In this document: piece after piece, positions 1 through 8,907 of the stretch | Numbering within the stretch: the first letter of the stretch is position 1 | Layout: each line of letters opens with the position of its first letter | Translations under genes and position numbers: made by a program | The notes under the pieces: model-generated | The model's input: only the letters and a program-made list of their open reading frames with translations | What the model was told of the DNA's origin: nothing | Database searches by the model: none | DNA from: Ancylobacter tetraedralis | Lineage (GTDB): Bacteria; Pseudomonadota; Alphaproteobacteria; Rhizobiales; Xanthobacteraceae | Direction of reading: 5' to 3' | Length of the DNA stretch: 64,000 bases | Assembly (NCBI RefSeq): GCF_014195655.1 | Contig: NZ_JACICD010000014.1 | Span: 22,814-86,813 of the forward strand

Positions 1-1
1 C

Positions 2-439
2 GTCGTCCTCATCGAGGATACGCGCGAGCTGCAATGCGCGGCGCCCAACCTCGTCGCCCTGCGCACCAAGGACGGCGTCGCCTCGCTTTCCGAGCTCGTC
101 CGGTCAGCGCTGCGCCTGCGCCCCGACCGTATCCCCATTGGTGAGGTGCGCGGCGCGGAGGCACTGGACCTGTTGAAGGCCTGGGGCACCGGCCATCCCG
201 GTGGCATCGGCACAATCCATGCCGGCAGCGCCATCGGCGCGCTACGCCGGATGGAGCAGCTTATCCAGGAAGCCGTCGTCACCGTCCCGCGCGCACTGAT
301 CGCCGAGACCATCAGTCTCGTGGCCGTGCTCTCGGGCCGCGGCGCGGCGCGCCGGCTAACCGAACTCGCTCATGTCGAGGGCCTTAGCCCCGATGGCGAC
401 TACCGCGTCACCCCTGTCCTTACCGGAGACCATCAATGA
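2..439 (+). CDS. trbB: Conjugal transfer ATPase TrbB, 3' part
   Basis: This is the C-terminal part of the VirB11-type hexameric ATPase that powers P-type conjugative pili at the inner-membrane face. The frame is open from base 2, so the 5' end and the Walker A motif lie outside the window. Visible are the stretch IEDTRELQC near the start, the motif GEVRGAEALDLLKAWGTGHP, and the His-box region GTIHAGSA, all typical of the secretion ATPase fold. The stop overlaps the trbC start by 4 bp (ATGA), so the two are translationally coupled. It heads a co-directional trb operon. Confidence 0.93.
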   Translation, partial: VVLIEDTRELQCAAPNLVALRTKDGVASLSELVRSALRLRPDRIPIGEVRGAEALDLLKAWGTGHPGGIGTIHAGSAIGALRRMEQLIQEAVVTVPRALIAETISLVAVLSGRGAARRLTELAHVEGLSPDGDYRVTPVLTGDHQ

Positions 440-768
440 TCCGATCGCTCCTTCGCACCCGCAGCGCGGCCCACCTGGCCGTATCTGTCACCTGCATCAG
501 CCTGATGGCGACGGCCAGCGCTCATGCCTCCGGCTCCTCCATGCCGTGGGAGGCGCCGCTGCAATCCATCCTCCAGTCGATCGAGGGGCCGGTCGCCAAG
601 ATCATCGCCGTCATCGTCATCATCTCGACCGGGCTGGCGCTAGCTTTCGGCGACACGTCGGGCGGCTTCCGCCGGCTGATCCAGATCGTATTCGGCCTCT
701 CGATCGCTTTTGCCGCATCGAGCTTCTTCCTGTCCTTCTTCTCCTTCGGCGGTGGAGCGCTGGTCTGA
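436..768 (+). CDS. trbC: Conjugal pilin TrbC (VirB2-like)
   Basis: This is a 110-residue prepilin of the TrbC/VirB2 family, the main subunit of the mating pilus. It has an N-terminal export signal ending near residue 31 (TASAHA) followed by two hydrophobic segments (about 55-73 and 85-100) joined by a short polar loop with GDTSGGFRR. This is the usual two-helix pilin layout and length. It overlaps trbB by 4 bp at its start and trbD by 1 bp at its end. Confidence 0.9.
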   Translation: MIRSLLRTRSAAHLAVSVTCISLMATASAHASGSSMPWEAPLQSILQSIEGPVAKIIAVIVIISTGLALAFGDTSGGFRRLIQIVFGLSIAFAASSFFLSFFSFGGGALV

Positions 769-1037
769 TGGGCGAGCCGATTGAAGTCGCCGGCTTCAGC
801 GTACCGGTCCACCGAGCGCTGACCGAGCCGATCCTGCTCGGCGGGGCACCGCGTGCCATTGCCATCGTCAATGGGACGCTCGCCGGGGCCGTGGGTCTCG
901 GCCTGCGCCTCTGGCTGGTCGGCCTTGCCTTCGGGGTGATTGGCCACGTCGCAGCCGTGTGGGCGGCGAAGCGCGATCCTCTTTTTGTCGAGGTGGTGCG
1001 CCGGCATCTGCTCATCCCCGCGCATCTCTCGATCTGA
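768..1037 (+). CDS. trbD: Conjugal transfer protein TrbD (VirB3-like)
   Basis: This is an 89-residue inner-membrane protein of the TrbD/VirB3 family, which sits beside the TrbE ATPase in the secretion channel. It starts at the ATG overlapping the trbC stop (TGATG). The N-terminus (PVHRALTEPILLGGAPR) and the closely spaced hydrophobic hairpin from about 27 to 65 are family-typical. An in-frame upstream extension into trbC is possible but would duplicate coding sequence, so the short form is preferred. Confidence 0.88.
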   Translation: MGEPIEVAGFSVPVHRALTEPILLGGAPRAIAIVNGTLAGAVGLGLRLWLVGLAFGVIGHVAAVWAAKRDPLFVEVVRRHLLIPAHLSI

Positions 1038-1046
1038 GGGGGTGCC

Positions 1047-3530
1047 ATGATGATGAACCTCGCCGAGTATCGCAGCCGCAACCGCCGCCTTGCCGATTTC
1101 CTGCCCTGGGCGGCACTGGTCGCGCCGGGCATCGTGCTGAACAAGGACGGCTCGTTTCAGCGCACAGCTCGTTTTCGTGGGCCGGACCTCGACAGCGCCG
1201 TGCCCGCCGAGCTCGTCGCGGTCGCCGGGCGGCTGAACAATGCCTTCCGCCGTCTCGGCTCAGGATGGGCCATCTTCGTGGAGGCGCAGCGCCATGTCGC
1301 GGCGACCTATCCGACGAGCACGTTCCCTGATGCGGCCTCGGCTCTGGTCGATGCCGAGCGGAGGGCCGATTTTGAAGGTGAGGACGATGAGCGAACGCCC
1401 CAGTGGGACGTTCGCCGGCCGAACGGAAGCCATTTCGAGTCGAGCTATTTCCTGACCTTCACCTTCCTGCCGCCCGCCGAGGATGCAGCACGTACCGAAG
1501 GCTGGCTTTATGAAGGGCGGGACAAGGCCGGGCTTGATCCCCACGAAACATTGCGTGGCTTTGCCGATCGAACTGACCGGCTCCTCAACCTCATCGACGC
1601 CTTCATGCCGGAATGCGGCTGGCTCGATGACGGCGAAACGCTGAGATATCTGCATGGCTGCGTCTCGACGCACCGCCAACGCGTCCGCGTGCCGGAGACA
1701 CCTATCTATCTTGACGCGCTGCTTGCCGATCAGCCTCTTTCGGGCGGGCTGGAGCCGCGCCTTGGCGACCAGCATCTGCGGGTATTGACCATCACCGGCT
1801 TTCCCACGGTGACGACGCCGGGCCTGCTCGATGAGCTCAACCGCCTGGCCTTTCCCTATCGTTGGTCAACCCGGGCAATCCTGCTCGACAAGACGGATGC
1901 CGTCCGGCTGTTGACCAAGATCCGACGCCAGTGGTTCGCCAAGCGCAAATCCATCGCAGCGATCCTGAAGGAGGTGATGACCAACGAAGCCTCCGTGCTC
2001 GTGGACAGCGATGCTGCGAACAAGGCAGCGGATGCCGACCTCGCGCTGCAGGAACTCGGCGCGGATCACGCCGGCATAGCCTATGTCACCGCGACGGTGA
2101 CGGTGTGGGACGCCGATCCGCGCATCGCCGACGAGAAGCTGCGACGGGTCGAGAAGGTGATCCAGGGCCGCGATTTCACGGTGATGACCGAGACCATCAA
2201 CGCCGTCGACGCCTGGCTCGGTTCTTTGCCCGGACAGACTTACGCCAATGTCCGCCAGCCCCCAATCTCGACGCTCAATCTCGCCCACATGATCCCGCTC
2301 TCAGCGGTGTGGGCCGGCGAGAGCCGCGACGCGCATTTCGACGCGCCGCCGCTGCTGTTCGGCAAGACCGAAGGCTCCACCCCCTTTCGGTTCTGCCTTC
2401 ATGTCGGCGATGTCGGCCATACCCTCGTGGTGGGCCCCACCGGAGCGGGCAAGTCCGTGCTGCTGGCGCTGATGGCGCTGCAGTTCCGGCGCTATCCGGG
2501 TTGCCAAGTCTTCGCTTTCGACTTCGGCGGTTCGATCCGGGCCGCGGCGCTGGCTTGTGGAGCGGACTGGCACGATCTCGGTGGCGGGCTCAGCGAGGGG
2601 AGCGCGGAGAGCGTTTCGCTCCAGCCGCTCGCGCGCATCAATGAAGCCGCCGAGCGCGCCTGGGCCGCCGACTGGCTGAACGCCATCCTCACCCGCGAAG
2701 GCGTTTCCATCATGCCCCAGGTGAAGGAGCACATCTGGACGGCGCTAACATCGCTCGCCTCCGCGCCGGTCGAGGAACGCACCCTCACCGGTCTTTGCGT
2801 TCTCCTACAGTCCAACGACCTCAAGCAGGCGCTGCGTCCTTATTGCCTTGGCGGGGCGTGGGGCCGGCTGTTGGATGCTGAGAGCGAGCATCTGGGATCG
2901 GCCACGGTCCAAGCCTTCGAGACCGAGGGATTGATCGGGACGGAGGCCGCGCCCGCCGTGCTGGCCTATCTGTTCCACCGGATCGAGGACCGACTCGATG
3001 GATCACCGACCCTCATCATCATCGATGAAGGCTGGCTGGCGCTGGACGACGAGGGCTTCGCCGGCCAGCTCCGGGAATGGCTGAAGACCCTGCGCAAGAA
3101 GAACGCCAGCGTCATCTTCGCCACGCAGTCGCTCTCCGACATCGATGGCAGCGCCATTGCGCCCGCCATCATCGAGAGCTGCCCGACACGTCTCCTGCTC
3201 CCCAACGAGCGGGCCATCGAGCCACAGATCACGGCCATCTACCGCCGCTTCGGCCTGAACGACCGCCAGATCGAGATCCTCGCGCGGGCCATGCCGAAGC
3301 GCGACTACTACTGCCAGTCGCGGCGCGGCAACCGGCTGTTCGAGCTGGGTCTCTCCGAGGTGGCGCTGGCGCTGTGCGCCGCGTCCTCCAAGACCGACCA
3401 GCAGGCCATCGGCAATATCTTCGCCGCGCACGGCCGCGACGGCTTCCTTGAGGCCTGGCTGCGTCATCGCGGCCTCGGCTGGGCCGCCGACCTCATTCCC
3501 AACCTCACCAATCTGGAGACGCAGCCATGA
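1047..3530 (+). CDS. trbE: Conjugal transfer ATPase TrbE (VirB4-like)
   Basis: This is the large VirB4-family ATPase of the conjugative apparatus, 827 residues, full length for the family. The P-loop GPTGAGKS is at residues 463-470 and the Walker B segment LIIIDEGWLAL is at about 656-666. The C-terminal half is the motor, with ATQSLSDIDGSAI after Walker B. Three tandem ATG codons open the gene; the second lies at the best distance from the GAGGGGG ribosome-binding site. The stop overlaps the trbJ start (ATGA). Confidence 0.95.
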   Translation: MMMNLAEYRSRNRRLADFLPWAALVAPGIVLNKDGSFQRTARFRGPDLDSAVPAELVAVAGRLNNAFRRLGSGWAIFVEAQRHVAATYPTSTFPDAASALVDAERRADFEGEDDERTPQWDVRRPNGSHFESSYFLTFTFLPPAEDAARTEGWLYEGRDKAGLDPHETLRGFADRTDRLLNLIDAFMPECGWLDDGETLRYLHGCVSTHRQRVRVPETPIYLDALLADQPLSGGLEPRLGDQHLRVLTITGFPTVTTPGLLDELNRLAFPYRWSTRAILLDKTDAVRLLTKIRRQWFAKRKSIAAILKEVMTNEASVLVDSDAANKAADADLALQELGADHAGIAYVTATVTVWDADPRIADEKLRRVEKVIQGRDFTVMTETINAVDAWLGSLPGQTYANVRQPPISTLNLAHMIPLSAVWAGESRDAHFDAPPLLFGKTEGSTPFRFCLHVGDVGHTLVVGPTGAGKSVLLALMALQFRRYPGCQVFAFDFGGSIRAAALACGADWHDLGGGLSEGSAESVSLQPLARINEAAERAWAADWLNAILTREGVSIMPQVKEHIWTALTSLASAPVEERTLTGLCVLLQSNDLKQALRPYCLGGAWGRLLDAESEHLGSATVQAFETEGLIGTEAAPAVLAYLFHRIEDRLDGSPTLIIIDEGWLALDDEGFAGQLREWLKTLRKKNASVIFATQSLSDIDGSAIAPAIIESCPTRLLLPNERAIEPQITAIYRRFGLNDRQIEILARAMPKRDYYCQSRRGNRLFELGLSEVALALCAASSKTDQQAIGNIFAAHGRDGFLEAWLRHRGLGWAADLIPNLTNLETQP

Positions 3531-4279
3531 CGCTGTCCCGTCCGCGCGCGCTCATCGTCACCGTCGCGCTGCTGTCCGTGCCGCTCGCACTGCCACTCGT
3601 GCTGTGCCCCCCTGCGCAGGCCGTCACGGTCTATGACCCGTGGAACTACGCCCAGAACATGATGTCGGCCGCCCGCGCGCTGGAGCAGATCAACAACCAG
3701 ATCACCTCGCTGCAGAACGAAGCGCAGATGCTGATCAACCAGGCGCGCAATCTCGCCAGCCTGCCGCACTCCTCGCTTCAACAGATCCAGCAATCGGTGC
3801 AGCGCACCCAGCAGCTTCTGGGACAGGCGCAGAGCATTGCCTTCGATGTCGGCCAGATCGACCAGGTTTTCCAGCAGCGCTACGGCAACATCCCGCTCTC
3901 GGCCTCCGATGCTGATCTCGTCGCCGGTGCGCGCTCGCGCTGGCAGACCACGGTCGGGGGCCTGCAGGACGCGCTGCGCGTGCAAGCCGGCGTCGTCGGC
4001 AATGTCGACACCAATCGGGCCGAGATGGCGACGCTTGTCGGCCAGAGCCAGGGCGCCACGGGCGCGCTTCAGGCCACCCAGGCCGGCAACCAGTTGCTCG
4101 CTTTGCAGTCGCAGCAGCTCTCCGACCTGATCGCGGTGATGTCCGCCAACGGACGCGCTGAGGCGCTCTCCGAGGCGGAACGCGCGACTGCAGCCGAGCA
4201 GGGACGCGAGCAGCGCCGGCGCTTCCTCACTCCGGGCGCCGGCTACCAGGCCGGCACTGCCCGCATGTTCAGCAACTGA
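3527..4279 (+). CDS. trbJ: P-type conjugative transfer protein TrbJ (VirB5-like)
   Basis: This 250-residue exported protein corresponds to VirB5, a minor pilus/channel component. It has a signal peptide of about 32 residues (ending AQA) and then the motif TVYDPWNYAQNMMSAARAL, typical of TrbJ. The rest is long Gln-rich helix, likely coiled coil (IQQSVQRTQQLLGQAQ). It is coupled to trbE by a 4-bp overlap. In related systems it is followed by an entry-exclusion gene, as here. Confidence 0.9.
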   Translation: MTLSRPRALIVTVALLSVPLALPLVLCPPAQAVTVYDPWNYAQNMMSAARALEQINNQITSLQNEAQMLINQARNLASLPHSSLQQIQQSVQRTQQLLGQAQSIAFDVGQIDQVFQQRYGNIPLSASDADLVAGARSRWQTTVGGLQDALRVQAGVVGNVDTNRAEMATLVGQSQGATGALQATQAGNQLLALQSQQLSDLIAVMSANGRAEALSEAERATAAEQGREQRRRFLTPGAGYQAGTARMFSN

Positions 4280-4290
4280 CGGAGGCCGAC

Positions 4291-4560
4291 ATGGATGGAG
4301 CCATGCTGGCACGGCTCAGCGCGGTGATCTTTGCGGTCATTGCCGGCACGGCGGCGGTCGTAGAGATAAGCCGAGACGAGAAGGCGCCGGAGCCTTCGCC
4401 CATGCGGGCGATCGAGACTGAGCGCGATCCGCTGCGCGACGCGCAGCGGCGGTGCCAGCAGCTCGGAGAGGCGGCCGCGCACGACGCCGCGTGCCTGAAG
4501 GTCTGGGCGCAGACACGCGGTAGGTTCCTCGGGCGTCCCGCGCCGAACGAAGGCCGCTGA
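4291..4560 (+). CDS. trbK: Putative entry-exclusion protein TrbK-alt
   Basis: This is a short 89-residue protein with one N-terminal membrane segment (about residues 7-24) and a periplasmic tail carrying DPLRDAQRRCQQLGEAAAHD and a second Cys (AACLKVW). Size, position between trbJ and trbL and the paired Cys fit the TrbK-alt family, thought to block redundant conjugation into cells that already carry the element. GGAGG lies 5 nt before the ATG. Function is inferred from family and position. Confidence 0.75.
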   Translation: MDGAMLARLSAVIFAVIAGTAAVVEISRDEKAPEPSPMRAIETERDPLRDAQRRCQQLGEAAAHDAACLKVWAQTRGRFLGRPAPNEGR

Positions 4561-4561
4561 G

Positions 4562-5791
4562 ATGGGCGGCACCGGCGTCATCGACACTTTCCTGGGGGTC
4601 TTCACCTCCTATATCGACAGCGGCTTCGGCCTGCTCGGCGGCGAGGTTGCCTTCATCGCCACCACGCTCATCGTCATCGACGTGACGCTGGCGGCGCTGT
4701 TCTGGTCGTGGGGTGCGGATGACGACATCATCGCCCGGCTCATCAAGAAGACCCTGTTCGTCGGCGTCTTCGCCTACATCATCGGCAACTGGAACAACCT
4801 CGCCCGCATCGTCTTCGAGAGCTTTGCCGGGCTGGGGCTGAAGGGATCGGGTACGGCATTTTCCGTCAGCGACCTGATGCGTCCGGGCAAGGTGGCGCAG
4901 ACCGGGCTCGAAGCCGGTCGGCCGCTACTCGACTCCATCTCCGACCTGATGGGCTGGGTCGCCTTCTTCGAGAACTTCATCCAGATCGCCTGCCTGCTGT
5001 TTGCATGGGCGCTGGTGCTGCTCTCCTTCTTCATTCTCGCGGTCCAGCTCTTCGTCACCTTGATCGAGTTCAAGCTGACGACGCTCGCCGGCTTCGTGCT
5101 GATCCCCTTCGGCCTGTTCGGCAAAACCGCCTTCATGGCCGAGCGGGTGCTGGGGAACGTCGTCTCCTCCGGCATCAAGGTCATGGTGCTCGCGGTCATC
5201 ATCGGCATCGGCTCCACCCTGTTTGGCCAGTTCACCGCGGGGTTTGGGGGACAGACGCCCACCATCGATGACGCCATGGCCATCGTGCTGGCTGCCCTTT
5301 CCCTGCTCGGCCTCGGCATCTTCGGCCCTGGCATTGCCGCGGGCCTTGTCTCCGGCGGCCCGCAGCTGAGCGCGGGGGCCGCGGTCGGCACGGGCCTCGC
5401 CGCCGGTGGCGCGCTGATGGCGGCCGGCGGTGCGGCCAGCCTCGCCGTCCGAGGCGGTGGGGCGGCGCTCTCCGCGACGGCGGCCGCGGCGCGGGGCGGT
5501 GCGACGGCCTACAGCATCGGCGCGGCAGGCCAGTCCGGCATGGCGGGTGTCGCCTCGGGACTGGGTGGCGTCGCGCGGGCTGCGGGCTCCGCCGCCATCT
5601 CACCGCTCGCGAATGCCGTCGGCGGTACCGCCTCGGCTTCCTCGGCCGGCGAGATCCCCTATTGGGCCAAGCGCATGAAGCGCGGCCAGTCGCTTCGCCA
5701 TGGCGTCTCCGCCGCCGCCCATGCTGTGCGCTCCGGTGACAGCCATGCCGGCGGCTCTTCCGTCTCCCTGTCTGAGAGCGACCGCACATGA
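4562..5791 (+). CDS. trbL: P-type conjugative transfer protein TrbL (VirB6-like)
   Basis: This is a 409-residue polytopic inner-membrane protein of the TrbL/VirB6 family, part of the DNA-translocation channel. Hydrophobic segments are visible at about 30-50, 65-80, 140-165, 175-195, 205-225 and 240-265. They are followed by a long Ala/Gly-rich, low-complexity tail (about 270-345) usual for TrbL. The stop overlaps the trbF start by 4 bp. Confidence 0.92.
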   Translation: MGGTGVIDTFLGVFTSYIDSGFGLLGGEVAFIATTLIVIDVTLAALFWSWGADDDIIARLIKKTLFVGVFAYIIGNWNNLARIVFESFAGLGLKGSGTAFSVSDLMRPGKVAQTGLEAGRPLLDSISDLMGWVAFFENFIQIACLLFAWALVLLSFFILAVQLFVTLIEFKLTTLAGFVLIPFGLFGKTAFMAERVLGNVVSSGIKVMVLAVIIGIGSTLFGQFTAGFGGQTPTIDDAMAIVLAALSLLGLGIFGPGIAAGLVSGGPQLSAGAAVGTGLAAGGALMAAGGAASLAVRGGGAALSATAAAARGGATAYSIGAAGQSGMAGVASGLGGVARAAGSAAISPLANAVGGTASASSAGEIPYWAKRMKRGQSLRHGVSAAAHAVRSGDSHAGGSSVSLSESDRT

Positions 5792-6477
5792 GCCTCTTCA
5801 AGCGACCCGCGACCCATTACGGCACCTCGCCCGAGCCGGTCACGCCCTATCAGAAGGCAGCACAAGTCTGGGACGAGCGCATCGGTTCGGCCCGGGTGCA
5901 GGCCAAGAACTGGCGGCTGATGGCCTTTGGCAGCCTGTTCCTCTCGGCTGGCTTTGCCTCGGCGCTGATCTGGCAGTCGACGAGGGGCACCGTCGTGCCC
6001 TGGGTGGTCGAGGTCGATCGTCTCGGCCAGACGCAGGCCGTAGGGCCTGCAACCGGCGATTATCGCCCAACCGATCCGCAGATCGCGTGGCATCTCGCCC
6101 GTTTCATCGAGCAGGTGCGCAGCTTGCCGGCCGATCCCGTGATCGTGCGGCAGAACTGGCTCAGGGCCTATGAGTTCACCACCGATCGGGGCGCCGCCGC
6201 GCTCAACGATTATGCCCGCGCCAATGACCCCTTCACCCGGGTGGGCAAGCAGCAGATCGCGGTTGAGGTCTCCAGCGTGATCCGGGCCTCGCCGGATTCC
6301 TTCCGTCTCGCCTGGGTCGAGCGGCGCTATGAGAACGGTCAGCTTGCCGCCACCGAGCGCTGGAGCGCGATCCTGACCCTGGTGATCCAGCCGCCGCGCG
6401 ATGCCGAGCGCCTGCGCACCAATCCGCTCGGCATCTATGTCAACGCCATCAGCTGGTCGCGGGAGATGAGTCAGTGA
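5788..6477 (+). CDS. trbF: Conjugal transfer protein TrbF (VirB8-like)
   Basis: This is a 229-residue VirB8-family assembly factor. It has a cytoplasmic N-terminus (TPYQKAAQVWDERIGSARVQ), one transmembrane segment at about residues 45-63, and a periplasmic NTF2-like domain ending ITLVIQPPRDAERLRTNPLG-type sequence. That C-terminal signature and the YVNAISWSRE ending are typical of TrbF. It is coupled by 4-bp overlaps to trbL and trbG. Confidence 0.93.
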   Translation: MSLFKRPATHYGTSPEPVTPYQKAAQVWDERIGSARVQAKNWRLMAFGSLFLSAGFASALIWQSTRGTVVPWVVEVDRLGQTQAVGPATGDYRPTDPQIAWHLARFIEQVRSLPADPVIVRQNWLRAYEFTTDRGAAALNDYARANDPFTRVGKQQIAVEVSSVIRASPDSFRLAWVERRYENGQLAATERWSAILTLVIQPPRDAERLRTNPLGIYVNAISWSREMSQ

Positions 6478-7457
6478 AAACGTCTTTCCGTGAATCCACA
6501 TCTCCGGCTCTGCGCCGATCCGCCTTTGCGGTTCTTCTGCTCTCGGCGACGATGTTGGGCGGCTGCGCATCGGCTCCGAAGCCGCCGCAGATCAGCTATG
6601 ACAGTGACGTTCCGGCGCTACCGGTGGTGCCCGCCGTCGTCACTGATGAGCGGCCGCGTCCGCTCCACACGCCGCCCACCTGGACGCCGGCCAAGGGCGG
6701 CACGGACGCGGAAACCCCGGTTGCACGCGTCGAGAACGCCAATGCGGCGGCCCGCGTGGAGCCGCGTCGCGAGGGCTATTACAATGCCATCCAGATCTAT
6801 CCGTGGAGCGAGGGCGCGCTCTATCAAGTCTATGCCGCGCCCGGCCAGATCACCAACATCGCGTTGGAGCCGGGTGAGAGCCTGACCGGCAGCGGGCCGA
6901 TCGCGGCGGGCGACACCGCCCGCTGGATCATCGGCGACACCGAGAGTGGCGAAGGGGCGAACCGGCGCGTGCATGTGCTGGTGAAGCCGACGCGGGCGGA
7001 CATCTCCACCAACCTCGTCATCACCACCGACCGGCGCAGCTACATGATCGAGCTGCGCGCCGGTGAGAAGCCCTATATGCCGGCCGTCGCCTGGGCCTAT
7101 CCGCAGGTTCCGGGAGCGCAGCGCCCCAGTGTTCCGCCAACGCCGGTTATCCCGGGCTTCGCGGCCCGCAACTACCGCTATTCACTCACCGGAGACACTC
7201 CGCCCTGGCGGCCGATTGCCGTCTATGACGACGGGCGCAAGGTCTATGTCGAGTTCCCGCGCGGGGTCATTCAGGGCGAAATGCCGCCGCTCTTCGTCAT
7301 CGGCGCGGATGGCGAAGCCCATATCGTCAATAGCCGCATCCACCAGAACATCCTGATCGTCGACCGGCTGTTCGGCGTGGCCGAGCTGCGCCTCGGCGGC
7401 GGCGAGCGTCCGCAGAAGGTGCGGATCGAGCGCACGGACGGGAGGCCGGCATCATGA
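6474..7457 (+). CDS. trbG: Conjugal transfer outer-membrane protein TrbG (VirB9-like)
   Basis: This is a 327-residue VirB9-family protein of the outer-membrane core complex. An N-terminal lipoprotein-type signal carries the lipobox LGGC (Cys at about residue 30). The body has PWSEGALYQVYAAPGQITNI and the C-terminal VirB9 beta-domain (PVAVYDDGRKVYVEFP-like stretch, then LFVIGADGEAHIVNSRI). It overlaps trbF and trbI by 4 bp each, keeping the F-G-I order typical of P-type systems. Confidence 0.93.
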   Translation: MKTSFRESTSPALRRSAFAVLLLSATMLGGCASAPKPPQISYDSDVPALPVVPAVVTDERPRPLHTPPTWTPAKGGTDAETPVARVENANAAARVEPRREGYYNAIQIYPWSEGALYQVYAAPGQITNIALEPGESLTGSGPIAAGDTARWIIGDTESGEGANRRVHVLVKPTRADISTNLVITTDRRSYMIELRAGEKPYMPAVAWAYPQVPGAQRPSVPPTPVIPGFAARNYRYSLTGDTPPWRPIAVYDDGRKVYVEFPRGVIQGEMPPLFVIGADGEAHIVNSRIHQNILIVDRLFGVAELRLGGGERPQKVRIERTDGRPAS

Positions 7458-8626
7458 GCAACTCCGACAATCATGACCTCGAGGCCGATCTTGCCGCTCC
7501 GGCCGTCGATCACGCGGCCGCCATGCGGCTGCGTCCCGAGCCGCCGCGCGTCACGCGTCTCTCGCGCAAGGTGCTGGCCGGCGCCGGGCTGGTCGTCAGC
7601 CTCGGCATTGGTGGCGCGTTGATCTATGCGCTGCAGGGTCGCGACAGAGGAACCGGCGGCGAGGAACTTTATTCCACCCAGAACCGCTCCACCGCCGATG
7701 GCCTTGCCGGCCTGCCGCGGGATTACACTGGCCCCATCCTGGGACCGCCGCTGCCCGGCGATCTCGGCCGGCCGATCCTTGATGCACAGAACCGCGGCCA
7801 GCCCGTCGTGCCGCCGACGATGACGGCGCCGCAGGTCGACCCCGAACAGCAGCGGCGTCTTGCGGAACAGGAAGCCGCGCGCACCAGTCGCGTGTTCTTC
7901 CAGGCTGCGCAGGCTCGCGCGACGGGGGCGAGTGCTTCCGGCTTCAGCGGCCCTGGCTCGGCAGGAACGGGCGCCACGTCCTCACCCCAGGATCGCCAGC
8001 TTGCTTTCCTTAATGCCCCCGTTGATCGGCGCGTGGTCGTATCCGATCGCGTCATGGCGCCGGCATCGCCCTATGTGCTGCAAGCGGGCGCCGTCATCCC
8101 CGCCGCGCTCATCACCGGCATCCGCTCCGACCTGCCGGGCCAGATCACCGCGCAGGTGACAGAGAACGTCTATGACAGCCCGACCGGCCGAATCCTGATC
8201 ATCCCGCAGGGGACCCGGCTGCTCGGCCAATACGACAATGGCGTCGGCTTCGGCCAGCGCCGCATCCTGCTGGTCTGGAACCGGCTGATCTTCACCAATG
8301 GTCGCTCCATCGTGCTGGATCGCCAGCCCGGCACGGACGCGCAGGGCTATGCCGGCCTCGAGGACGGCGTCGACATGCACTGGTGGGACCTCGCCAAGGC
8401 GGTCGGGCTATCGACGCTGCTCTCCATCAGTGCCGAACTCGCCATGGATGACGAGGACGAACTGATCCAGGCGCTCCAAAGCGGGGCGCAGGACACCATC
8501 AACGATGCCGGCCAAGAGATCGTCCGTCGGCAACTGCAGGTCGCCCCGACCCTGACCATCCGGCCCGGCTTCCCGGTGCGGGTCATGGTCACGCGCGACC
8601 TGGTGCTCGAACCCTACAGGTACTGA
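7454..8626 (+). CDS. trbI: Conjugal transfer protein TrbI (VirB10-like)
   Basis: This is a 390-residue VirB10-family protein that spans both membranes. It has a cytoplasmic N-terminus, one transmembrane helix at about residues 38-57, a Pro/Gln-rich periplasmic linker, and the C-terminal TrbI domain with GTRLLGQYDNGVGFGQRRIL and GAEL-region residues. Full family length. It is the last structural mating-channel gene; DUF2274 follows after 2 nt. Confidence 0.93.
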   Translation: MSNSDNHDLEADLAAPAVDHAAAMRLRPEPPRVTRLSRKVLAGAGLVVSLGIGGALIYALQGRDRGTGGEELYSTQNRSTADGLAGLPRDYTGPILGPPLPGDLGRPILDAQNRGQPVVPPTMTAPQVDPEQQRRLAEQEAARTSRVFFQAAQARATGASASGFSGPGSAGTGATSSPQDRQLAFLNAPVDRRVVVSDRVMAPASPYVLQAGAVIPAALITGIRSDLPGQITAQVTENVYDSPTGRILIIPQGTRLLGQYDNGVGFGQRRILLVWNRLIFTNGRSIVLDRQPGTDAQGYAGLEDGVDMHWWDLAKAVGLSTLLSISAELAMDDEDELIQALQSGAQDTINDAGQEIVRRQLQVAPTLTIRPGFPVRVMVTRDLVLEPYRY

Positions 8627-8628
8627 CC

Positions 8629-8907
8629 ATGGCGAAGCTGAAACTCGGACCCATCGCTAACGACAAGCCGGTGAAGGTGGCACTTTCCTTGCCCGGCGCG
8701 CTGCACCGTGACCTTATCGCCTATGCTGAGGTGCTCGCGCGGGCAACCGGCGAGCCGGCCCCGGATCCCGTGAAGCTCGTGGTGCCCATGCTGGAGCGCT
8801 TCATCGCCACCGACCGCGAGTTCGCAAAGGCGCGAAGGGCCATGAATGCCAATCAGATTGCTACGTCTTCAGCCGCCTCGCTCGCATCATTGAGCGGGCA
8901 ATGCTGA
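8629..8907 (+). CDS. DUF2274 protein of the trb cluster
   Basis: This small 92-residue protein belongs to DUF2274, regularly found directly after trbI in alphaproteobacterial ICEs and plasmids. Its function is unknown. The family core (KLKLGPIANDKPVKVALSLP, then DLIAYAEVLARATG and PMLERFIATDREFAKARR) spans residues 3-72. The last ~20 residues (AMNANQIATSSAAS and on) look unlike the family and overlap the convergent LysR gene by 47 bp. This may mark a junction where the native 3' end was replaced. Confidence 0.8.
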   Translation: MAKLKLGPIANDKPVKVALSLPGALHRDLIAYAEVLARATGEPAPDPVKLVVPMLERFIATDREFAKARRAMNANQIATSSAASLASLSGQC

